From an uncultured Clostridium sp. (GTDB lineage: Bacteria > Cyanobacteriota > Vampirovibrionia > Gastranaerophilales > Gastranaerophilaceae): a DNA stretch of 8,888 bases. The notes beneath the pieces are model-generated. The model was not told the origin of the DNA and did not search any database. It was given only the letters and a program-made list of their open reading frames with translations. The stretch covers positions 1 to 8,888 of the forward strand of contig CAJMDF010000053.1 in NCBI GenBank assembly GCA_905212085.1, written 5' to 3'. The translations under genes were made by a program, and so were the position numbers. Each line of letters begins with the position of its first letter. Position 1 is the first letter of the stretch. Shown one piece after another: positions 1-4,678 of this stretch.

Positions 1-66
1 TTATATTTATATTATTCTCGTTCAAGAAATAGTCATGTGGCTAATATATTTAAAAATTTTTTTTGA
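1..66 (+). CDS. C-terminal fragment of an unidentified upstream gene
   Basis: The first frame is open from the window edge to a TGA at 64-66 and gives 21 residues ending NIFKNFF. It is rich in aromatic and basic residues, as glycosyltransferase tails often are, but this is far too short to identify. The stop lies 33 bases before the GTG of the acyltransferase gene, a spacing that fits genes read together. The second frame is also open to about 109 and cannot be excluded. A run of eight Ts (57-64) lies at the end of the fragment, with no hairpin in front of it. Confidence 0.35.
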   Translation, partial: LYLYYSRSRNSHVANIFKNFF

Positions 67-84
67 TTATTATTTTAGCAGAAT

Positions 85-90
85 AGAAGG
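85..90 (+). promoter_or_regulatory. Ribosome binding site for the acyltransferase
   Basis: AGAAGG lies nine bases before the GTG at 100-102. It supports GTG as the start. No promoter is visible between 66 and 100, so the gene is probably transcribed from upstream. Confidence 0.55.
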
Positions 91-99
91 AATAAATTT

Positions 100-807
100 G
101 TGTCAATAATTGAGTTAGGAACAGCACCTCATTCATATAAAATTACGTTTTTTGGAATAAGAATTCGTTTCAGAAATATATTTGCATTAAAAAATAATAA
201 GATAGTTGTAGTTAGTAAAGATGGTATTCAAATAAAGAAAAAGATAAAGGGATTACAAGTTAATTTTAAAGGTGCAAATGCGACTGTCAAAATATATTCA
301 CCTTGTCCAAAGTTTTTTAATACTGTAATAGAGTGTGGTGATAATGTTAATATTACAATAGGAGCTTCAAATCATAGAATTTTAAATACATTTTTTTCTG
401 TTTTGTCAAATAATGCTTCGTTGAATATTGGAAATAATGTTAGTATAAGAGGTGCAACTATCATAATTAAGGAAAATAAAAACCTTTCTGTAAACATTGG
501 AAATAATTGTTTGATAGCTTCAAATGTAAAAATTTGGACAACTGATTTCCATACAGTAATTGATTCTGATACTCTAAGAGCAATAAATCCTCCAAGTAGT
601 GTTAATATTGGAAATCATTGTTGGCTTTGTGAAGATGTAACTATTGCAAAAGGAGTGTCTTTATCTGATGATACCATTGTTGCATCAAAATCTTATGTTA
701 CAAAATCTTTTGATAAATCAAGTATTATAGTGGGCGGAGTTCCTGCTAAAATAATAAAAGAAAATACTACTTGGTCTAGTGAACCTTATGATAGTTATAG
801 TAATTAA
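100..807 (+). CDS. Hexapeptide-repeat (left-handed beta-helix) acyltransferase
   Basis: A 235-residue protein starting at GTG with an AGAAGG site in front. Its second half carries imperfect hexapeptide turns of the left-handed beta-helix type (VNIGNN near 131-136, VNIGNH near 168-173, then DVTIAKG and DTIVASK). It ends in the GGVPAKIIKEN signature (212-222) typical of the WbbJ / maltose and galactoside O-acetyltransferase group. His151, in TTDFH, sits where the catalytic histidine of these enzymes is found. The family transfers acetyl or another acyl group from CoA to a sugar hydroxyl or amino group, often in O-antigen, capsule or nodulation-factor synthesis. The N-terminal 100 residues have weaker coil repeats. 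The acceptor cannot be told from sequence. The position behind another gene tail suggests the end of a surface-polysaccharide operon, which is an inference. Confidence 0.85.
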   Translation: MSIIELGTAPHSYKITFFGIRIRFRNIFALKNNKIVVVSKDGIQIKKKIKGLQVNFKGANATVKIYSPCPKFFNTVIECGDNVNITIGASNHRILNTFFSVLSNNASLNIGNNVSIRGATIIIKENKNLSVNIGNNCLIASNVKIWTTDFHTVIDSDTLRAINPPSSVNIGNHCWLCEDVTIAKGVSLSDDTIVASKSYVTKSFDKSSIIVGGVPAKIIKENTTWSSEPYDSYSN

Positions 808-822
808 TTTTACCTAATTTAA

Positions 823-1137
823 CTATTTAAGATTTTTTTCGTAATCTTTATATTCTTTTATAAAGTCAATAATTTCAAGAGCCAGTTCTTTTCTTATATC
901 AATGGGAGAATTTTTTAAATATTCCATGGCATGTGATACTTTTATATTTTTGTCATACCATCTGCGCATAATATAATTATATTGATCATCCAGAGACATT
1001 TCAATATTAAAATCAATATCTTTTAGTCTTTCTATAATATAATCAGCACAGCGAACTTGAATGTATTCTTCAGCCTTTTCAAGTTCTGCTACAGCTCTGC
1101 TTACAGTGGGATCAATATCATACCAACGTTTTTTCAT
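823..1137 (-). CDS. Small protein with two RWYD modules (paralogue A)
   Basis: A 104-residue protein of no family I recognise. It consists of two copies of a module of about 39 residues, each opening with RWYD: residues 4-42 (RWYDIDPTVSRAVAELEKAE) and 59-97 (RWYDKNIKVSHAMEYLKNSP). The shared pattern is RWYD, four residues, V-S-x-A, then an amphipathic helix rich in Leu, Glu and Lys. There is no signal peptide or membrane segment, so a cytoplasmic place is likely. The neighbour at 1183-1476 has the same two-module design, and the pair probably arose by duplication. The gene has its own promoter (1144-1172) that would start transcription at the ATG itself, with no Shine-Dalgarno sequence. It may also be read through from the upstream paralogue 45 bases away. 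Its end meets the acyltransferase gene tail to tail, 15 bases apart. Confidence 0.75.
   Translation of the reverse strand: MKKRWYDIDPTVSRAVAELEKAEEYIQVRCADYIIERLKDIDFNIEMSLDDQYNYIMRRWYDKNIKVSHAMEYLKNSPIDIRKELALEIIDFIKEYKDYEKNLK
847..963 (-). repeat. RWYD module A2
   Basis: Second module of paralogue A (residues 59-97). It aligns without gaps to A1, B1 and B2: RWYD at 1-4, Val-Ser at 9-10 and Ala at 12, followed by a helix. Second modules in both paralogues begin RWYDKN, which separates them from the first modules. Confidence 0.7.
1012..1128 (-). repeat. RWYD module A1
   Basis: First module of paralogue A (residues 4-42). It shares an AEE/AEK-x-x-x-Q...A-[DE]-YII pattern with module B1, so first modules resemble each other more than they resemble the second modules. 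The 12-base plus-strand word ATCATACCAACG, which encodes RWYD with the next residue on the minus strand, recurs at 1117, 1288 and 1462. Confidence 0.7.
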
Positions 1138-1143
1138 AATGTT

Positions 1144-1172
1144 ATATTACAAATTTAATTATTTTGTGTCAA
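1144..1172 (-). promoter_or_regulatory. Promoter of paralogue A, predicted leaderless
   Basis: On the minus strand, a perfect -35 TTGACA (1172-1167) is followed by a 17-base spacer and the -10 TAATAT (1149-1144). Only six bases separate the -10 from the ATG at 1137. Transcription would therefore begin at or next to the start codon. There is no Shine-Dalgarno sequence in the gap. Confidence 0.75.
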
Positions 1173-1182
1173 GTTTTTTATC

Positions 1183-1476
1183 TTATTTAGTTTTCATTAA
1201 GTTAAGCACAGATAATGATACTTCTTTTTGAATTGCTTTTGTTGTTCCTTTAAGATATGAAAAAGCTCTTGATACTGTCTCATTTTTATCATACCAACGT
1301 TCATATTTTCTTTCGATGTTATTAATAGTTGTATTTTTTATGTAGTTCATATCTTTATCTTTTGCTTTAATTTCTTTAATAATATATTCTGCGTATTCTA
1401 TTTGTGTTTTTTTCTCAGCACATTCTATCATGCTAATAGCCATACAGACATCCGGTTCTAAATCATACCAACGCAT
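1183..1476 (-). CDS. Small protein with two RWYD modules (paralogue B)
   Basis: A 97-residue paralogue of the protein at 823-1137. Modules lie at residues 2-40 (RWYDLEPDVCMAISMIECAE) and 60-97 (RWYDKNETVSRAFSYLKGTT), joined by a basic, Asn-rich linker. The protein begins almost directly with the module (Met-RWYD). No export signal, membrane segment or known catalytic motif is visible. I do not recognise the family. A purine-rich stretch (GGGGGAAGAAG) ends five bases before the ATG and can act as a ribosome binding site. A TATAAT at 1513-1518 lies about 36 bases upstream, so this gene seems to have a normal leader, unlike paralogue A. B precedes A in the direction of transcription, and the two may form a short operon. 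Confidence 0.75.
   Translation of the reverse strand: MRWYDLEPDVCMAISMIECAEKKTQIEYAEYIIKEIKAKDKDMNYIKNTTINNIERKYERWYDKNETVSRAFSYLKGTTKAIQKEVSLSVLNLMKTK
1186..1299 (-). repeat. RWYD module B2
   Basis: Second module of paralogue B (residues 60-97). It begins RWYDKN like A2 and keeps V-S-x-A. It runs to the C-terminus of the protein, one residue short of the length of the other three. Confidence 0.7.
1357..1473 (-). repeat. RWYD module B1
   Basis: First module of paralogue B (residues 2-40). It aligns without gaps to A1. The usual Val-Ser pair is Val-Cys here, and the A-x-Y-I-I run near the end is shared with A1. Confidence 0.7.
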
Positions 1477-1512
1477 TCAGCTTCTTCCCCCAAAAATAAT
1501 ATGCACTAAGAT

Positions 1513-1518
1513 ATTATA
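1513..1518 (-). promoter_or_regulatory. -10 element for paralogue B
   Basis: A perfect TATAAT on the minus strand lies 36 bases before the ATG. The -35 at normal spacing is poor (TTTATT at 17 bases, three of six matches), so the promoter may be weak or need an activator. Confidence 0.45.
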
Positions 1519-1569
1519 TGCCCTTATTTTTATAAAATAAAACATACTTTTTGTAAATATTTAAATTTT

Positions 1570-1598
1570 TTGTATTTAAAAATAAACTGTTATATAAT
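1570..1598 (+). promoter_or_regulatory. Promoter of the glycine-zipper protein, predicted leaderless
   Basis: TTGTAT (1570-1575), a 17-base spacer and a perfect TATAAT (1593-1598) precede the ATG at 1605 by six bases. The start point would fall on the start codon. The six intervening bases (TATGGT) hold no Shine-Dalgarno sequence. Confidence 0.7.
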
Positions 1599-1604
1599 TA
1601 TGGT

Positions 1605-2759
1605 ATGAAAAAATTTATAGCCTTATTTATACTGTTATCTTTTATATCTTCAAATTCTTCTGTATTTGCAGAAGTATTGGAAGGTCATGCAGAAAAATCT
1701 GATGTCTATGAGCAGCAATTGCAAAAAGAGTTGTTTACTGGACAGGTAGAACATTTGGAACGAAAAGATGTAATAAATATGACAGTATCTCAAGTTCTTG
1801 ATAGTAATATCAATATGGAAGGAGATGAATTTTTTGCTGAAGTAACAGATGAGGTTAAAGGTGATAAAGGAGTAATTATTCCGAAGGGTACAATTGCTCA
1901 TGGTAGAATTTCGCAAACAGGTGATCCTAAAAGATTAGGTCGTCAGGGTTGGATAGCTTTAGATTTTGATTATTTGATTACTCCTGATGGTAGAGAAATC
2001 CCTATAGAAGGGAAAATGTCTACAAAATTACATCCTGTTGCAGAAGCATCTAAGATTGTAGCTCAAGATGTAGGATATACAATTGCCGGCGGTGCAGTCG
2101 GAGGTTTTCTGGCTCTGAATTGGCTTGGACTTGAAGCTGCGATTGCATCTCAAGGGTATACTCTTGCCGGTGGCGCTGCTGTTGGTGGAGCAATAGGCTT
2201 AGGTATGGCTTTGATTAGAAAAGGACATGATGTGTTAATAGCACCAGGTGATGAAATAAGAGTTAAAATTAATACTACAGTCCCATTACCGGTGTATAAA
2301 GAATCAGCCCTAATGCAGCATGAAATGTTTTATCCGGGGCTTGATATCCATATAAGTAATATAAAACATGAGAAAGATCCTTTTGGAGAAGTTAATACAT
2401 TGACATTAACAGTCATGATTTCTAATATGTCTGATAAGACTTTTTCCGGTCTAGATATGGCATTGGTAAATGATTATAATTCAGTGTTCAGACCATCAAT
2501 TTTTGGTGATACAAAGTTGATGTTTAAACAAATAAGACCGGGCGATAAATTTGCAGGTCAGGTTTCTTTTTCCGTAGATAACATAAACAGAAGTTTTTGG
2601 CTTACTTTTTATGATCGAAGAAAGGGGACTGCATTAACAAAGATATCTTTGGATAATGCTTATAGAAATGTCCCTGAAAAGACAAAAAAGAAAAATTTAA
2701 AATTAAGAAAAAGAAAAACAAATTTCAAAAAAGAAGAGGATCTTCTTGATATTCAGTAA
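1605..2759 (+). CDS. Secreted protein with glycine-zipper segment and C-terminal Ig-like domain
   Basis: A 384-residue protein with a clear Sec signal peptide (Lys-Lys, hydrophobic stretch 4-18, likely cleavage after SVFA at 22). Residues 75-140 have a pattern seen in exported beta-barrel domains of the TrbI/VirB10 type (IPKGTIAHGRI, then LITPDGREIPIEG), resumed at 213-230 by APGDEIRVKI. Between them, 155-203 is a Gly/Ala-rich stretch (AGGAVGG, AGGAAVGGAIGLG) like glycine zippers that pack helices in membranes. Residues 245-350 look like a DUF4352-type immunoglobulin-like sandwich (LTLTVMISNMSDKTF, then PGDKFAGQVSFSV). The tail (358-377) is strongly basic. No lipobox Cys is present. The likely place is the periplasm or envelope; the role is unknown. 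The gene stands alone, divergent from the RWYD pair. Domain resemblances are by eye and weak. Confidence 0.75.
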   Translation: MKKFIALFILLSFISSNSSVFAEVLEGHAEKSDVYEQQLQKELFTGQVEHLERKDVINMTVSQVLDSNINMEGDEFFAEVTDEVKGDKGVIIPKGTIAHGRISQTGDPKRLGRQGWIALDFDYLITPDGREIPIEGKMSTKLHPVAEASKIVAQDVGYTIAGGAVGGFLALNWLGLEAAIASQGYTLAGGAAVGGAIGLGMALIRKGHDVLIAPGDEIRVKINTTVPLPVYKESALMQHEMFYPGLDIHISNIKHEKDPFGEVNTLTLTVMISNMSDKTFSGLDMALVNDYNSVFRPSIFGDTKLMFKQIRPGDKFAGQVSFSVDNINRSFWLTFYDRRKGTALTKISLDNAYRNVPEKTKKKNLKLRKRKTNFKKEEDLLDIQ

Positions 2760-2783
2760 TTGTAACTTTTTATTATCAATGAG

Positions 2784-2811
2784 TTGAAATAAAAAAAAAC
2801 TATGTTACAAT
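2784..2811 (+). promoter_or_regulatory. Promoter of the BlaI-like operon
   Basis: TTGAAA (2784-2789), a 16-base spacer containing nine consecutive As (2791-2799), and TACAAT (2806-2811). Transcription would start near 2818, which rules out the upstream in-frame ATG at 2810, since that codon overlaps the -10. An 8-base inverted repeat, ATTGTAAC (2759-2766) and GTTACAAT (2804-2811), has its right arm over the -10. Confidence 0.6.
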
Positions 2812-2838
2812 GATAGTAATACGTAGTATAAAGAAAGT

Positions 2839-2844
2839 AGAGGA
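2839..2844 (+). promoter_or_regulatory. Ribosome binding site fixing the start at 2849
   Basis: AGAGGA lies four bases before the ATG at 2849. This ATG lies downstream of the predicted transcription start, whereas the ATG at 2810 lies inside the -10 hexamer. Confidence 0.55.
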
Positions 2845-2848
2845 ATAT

Positions 2849-3190
2849 ATGGTGTGTGGAAAATTGGAAATAGATATTTTAAATTCATTTTGGAACTTAA
2901 CATCCAATGATGAAGACAGAGATATTTCCATTCAAGACATTGTAGACGAATTAGCACTTAATGGTATTGAAAGAGCATATACAACTATAAAGACAGTTAT
3001 GGATAGATTGACTGTAAAATCAGTTTTAGTACGCTATAAGGTTGGTAAAAAATTCTATTATAAAGCAACTATGAATAAAGAAGAAATGGCAATGGATGCT
3101 GTAAAAACAGTTGCAGAGCAATTCTTTAACGGAAATTATGTTGATTTAATAAAATTTGTTGAAAAAAATACTCAAAGTGTTTTAGTATAA
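2849..3190 (+). CDS. BlaI/MecI/CopY-family winged-helix transcriptional repressor
   Basis: A 113-residue protein (start at 2849, not 2810). It follows the penicillinase-repressor plan: an N-terminal helix with LEIDILNSFWNL (6-17), a helix with ISIQDIVDEL (26-35), the recognition helix AYTTIKTVMDRL (43-54), and a beta wing VRYKVGKKFYYKAT (61-74). The AYTT-x-x-T-x-[ML]-DRL run is the family's hallmark. The short C-terminal helices (78-108) would form the dimer part. BlaI and MecI bind TACA/TGTA half-sites and are normally released by cleavage through a membrane sensor protease (BlaR1/MecR1, M56 family). No such partner lies in this window. The gene heads an operon with an unknown gene (four bases downstream) and a secreted serpin-like gene. 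Autoregulation is plausible but inferred. Confidence 0.8.
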   Translation: MVCGKLEIDILNSFWNLTSNDEDRDISIQDIVDELALNGIERAYTTIKTVMDRLTVKSVLVRYKVGKKFYYKATMNKEEMAMDAVKTVAEQFFNGNYVDLIKFVEKNTQSVLV

Positions 3191-3194
3191 TATT

Positions 3195-3593
3195 ATGAAT
3201 TATTTAAACGACAGAGTGTTGGTTTCTGAACTGATTCGGCAAGTTTTAATTTCTCGAATGTGTGTAAGAGAAGCTATTTTACGATTTCCGCGTGATACTC
3301 AAGATAAAAGTATTCACGCGGCTTATCATGCACTAGTGCATTTTGAAGCCGATGAGGATTTGCGGAATAGAGATGACTTGTATCGAGAAGAGCAAGATGA
3401 TTATCTTGAATTTATAGCGCAAGTTCTAGAACGAGGAGAAAATTTGCCGGAAAATATAATCAATAATTATGAAAAATATTATCCCTGTGCAAATATTCCT
3501 CATGAAAATAATACAAAGGGTTTCTTTAAAAGTTTTTTGCGATTTTTGAATATAAAATCGGATGTTACGACATATAATAAGGAGAAAGAATGA
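3195..3593 (+). CDS. Helical protein of unknown function, middle gene of the BlaI-like operon
   Basis: A 132-residue, probably all-helical, charged protein with no signal peptide, membrane span or family I recognise. Residues 41-49 hold His at 41, 45 and 49 (HAAYHALVH), one helical face apart, followed by a very acidic/basic stretch (EADEDLRNRDDLYREEQDDY, 51-70). Such a face could bind a metal, but this is only a pattern. The C-terminal 35 residues look less conserved and linker-like. The ATG is four bases after the repressor stop and has no Shine-Dalgarno sequence, so translation is probably coupled to the repressor. Its TGA overlaps the next gene's ATG (ATGA at 3590-3593). A TATAAT at 3186-3191 sits too close to the ATG to serve it well. 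Confidence 0.7.
   Translation: MNYLNDRVLVSELIRQVLISRMCVREAILRFPRDTQDKSIHAAYHALVHFEADEDLRNRDDLYREEQDDYLEFIAQVLERGENLPENIINNYEKYYPCANIPHENNTKGFFKSFLRFLNIKSDVTTYNKEKE
3579..3584 (+). promoter_or_regulatory. Ribosome binding site for the serpin-like gene
   Basis: AAGGAG lies five bases before the ATG at 3590, inside the end of the preceding gene. It supports this start, which also begins a signal peptide. Confidence 0.75.
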
Positions 3594-4633
3594 AAAAGTT
3601 ATTAGCTTTATTAGCAGTTTTAATGCTTGCAGGCGGCGCTGTAATGGCTAGACCTGAAAAATCATTGGATGTATTACCTTTGTTGTCATCAAAGTCAGTA
3701 CAGCAAAATAGATTATGGGTCGGTACATTTCAGCTTGTATGGAATGATTTTATGGATGGAATAGTTAAAGGTCCTGTAAAATTTGAGGATTACAGATCTC
3801 CATTGGCCTTTAAATTAAATAAACAAAGATTTAAGGCTGATCAATTATCAGAAGATTCTTATTACAAAACTTATGGAGAAACTTCTCCTGAATTAAAAGC
3901 TCAAATAGAAAAAGCATTGCAAGAAAAGTTTAATGAAACGAGTGATATTTTAGATTCAATTGATTGGACTCCAGGTCCAGGTAAATATCTAGTATATGCT
4001 ATGTTGAAAAAAGACTTTAAATTCTTAACAGCTTTTGATAAGTTAAAACCTGCGAGATTTGCTCATTCATTGAAAAAAGTTGACTATTTTGGCATAGATG
4101 AAAATAGTGATAAAATTTTAGATGATACTTTGAGTGTATTATTCTATAATTCTTCAAAAGATTTTGCAGTTGCAGTAAATACTCAAGGAAATGATGTCTT
4201 ATACTTGTATAGAACAGATGATGACAAACCTTTTGATAAATTGTATTCAGATATGTTCATGAAAAAAGTTCAATATGACGGACCTTCTGAATTTTTAGCA
4301 AAAGATGAATTTAAAGTTCCAAATATTTCATTGTATGCTCAAAAATCATTCGATGAATTGTGTAATCATAAAATTAAAGGCACTGACATCACAATTGGTC
4401 AAGCATTGGAAACTGTCGACTTTAAAATGGATAATGAAGGTGTAAAACTAAAATCTGAAGCATCTATTGCGACAAAAATGTCAATGCCTCTTATTCCTGA
4501 AGATCTAAAACCAAGAAAATTCTATTTTGATGATACATTTGTGCTATTCTTGCAAGAAGTTGATAAAAACAAACCATATTTTGCTTTGAGAGTTGATGAT
4601 GTATCTTTAATAAATAGCACAGCAAAAAAATAA
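3590..4633 (+). CDS. Secreted divergent serpin-like protein
   Basis: A 347-residue protein with a Sec signal peptide (1-20, cleavage after AVMA; no lipobox Cys). The C-terminal third follows serpin order. FKVPNISLYAQKSFDELC (241-258) matches the strand-and-helix stretch usually written LPKFKIES..L...L. DFKMDNEGVKLKSEA (277-291) stands for the F-x-V-[ND]-E-x-G-T-E-A-A hinge. The loop MSMPLIPEDLK (297-307) and FYFDDTFVLFLQEVDKNK (311-328), then YFALRV (330-335), match the serpin ending F-x-x-x-x-P-F-x-F-x-I...GRV. The hinge lacks the small Ala run (Val-Lys-Leu-Lys instead of Thr-Glu-Ala-Ala) needed for loop insertion in inhibitory serpins, so a protease trap is unlikely unless the loop works differently. 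The N-terminal half is too divergent to align by eye. It is the last gene of the BlaI-like operon, overlapping its neighbour by four bases and followed by a strong terminator. Confidence 0.7.
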   Translation: MKKLLALLAVLMLAGGAVMARPEKSLDVLPLLSSKSVQQNRLWVGTFQLVWNDFMDGIVKGPVKFEDYRSPLAFKLNKQRFKADQLSEDSYYKTYGETSPELKAQIEKALQEKFNETSDILDSIDWTPGPGKYLVYAMLKKDFKFLTAFDKLKPARFAHSLKKVDYFGIDENSDKILDDTLSVLFYNSSKDFAVAVNTQGNDVLYLYRTDDDKPFDKLYSDMFMKKVQYDGPSEFLAKDEFKVPNISLYAQKSFDELCNHKIKGTDITIGQALETVDFKMDNEGVKLKSEASIATKMSMPLIPEDLKPRKFYFDDTFVLFLQEVDKNKPYFALRVDDVSLINSTAKK

Positions 4634-4662
4634 AAAATGGTGGGTACATACCCACCATTTTT
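4633..4662 (+). terminator. Rho-independent terminator of the BlaI-like operon
   Basis: A perfect 13-base-pair stem (4633-4645 with 4650-4662) with a four-base ACAT loop. The core TGGTGGGT/ACCCACCA is flanked by As on the left and Ts on the right. The flanks allow it to work in both directions. It immediately follows the TAA of the serpin-like gene and reaches within five bases of the radA -10. Confidence 0.9.
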
Positions 4663-4666
4663 ATAC

Positions 4667-4672
4667 TATAAT
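4667..4672 (+). promoter_or_regulatory. radA: -10 element of radA, predicted leaderless
   Basis: A perfect TATAAT lies exactly six bases before the ATG at 4679, with no Shine-Dalgarno sequence between. The -35 position falls inside the terminator hairpin (GGTACA at 4643-4648 with an 18-base spacer, three of six matches). The -35 is therefore weak, and the promoter is embedded in the terminator. Confidence 0.55.
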
Positions 4673-4678
4673 ATTTAT

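Noticed and set aside
1117..1473. ATCATACCAACG at 1117, 1288 and 1462 as a DNA-level direct repeat or CRISPR-like array
   Set aside because: All three copies are the reverse complement of RWYD codons at equivalent module positions. The intervals are coding and not regular spacers.
1650..1916. Open frame on the minus strand, 88 codons
   Set aside because: It lies wholly inside the secreted glycine-zipper gene, is rich in Phe, Tyr and Cys as antisense AT-rich frames are, and has no ribosome binding site.
2810..2848. In-frame ATG 13 codons upstream of the BlaI-like gene
   Set aside because: It overlaps the -10 hexamer TACAAT and lies before the predicted transcript start. The ATG at 2849 has AGAGGA and fits the family N-terminus.
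3186..3191. TATAAT just before the unknown gene at 3195 as another leaderless promoter
   Set aside because: Only three bases separate it from the ATG, so transcription would start inside the gene. No good -35 is seen. Translational coupling to the repressor explains the spacing better.
4637..4678. In-frame ATG 14 codons upstream of radA
   Set aside because: Its codons are the terminator stem-loop and promoter -10. The family start is directly before the zinc finger at 4679.
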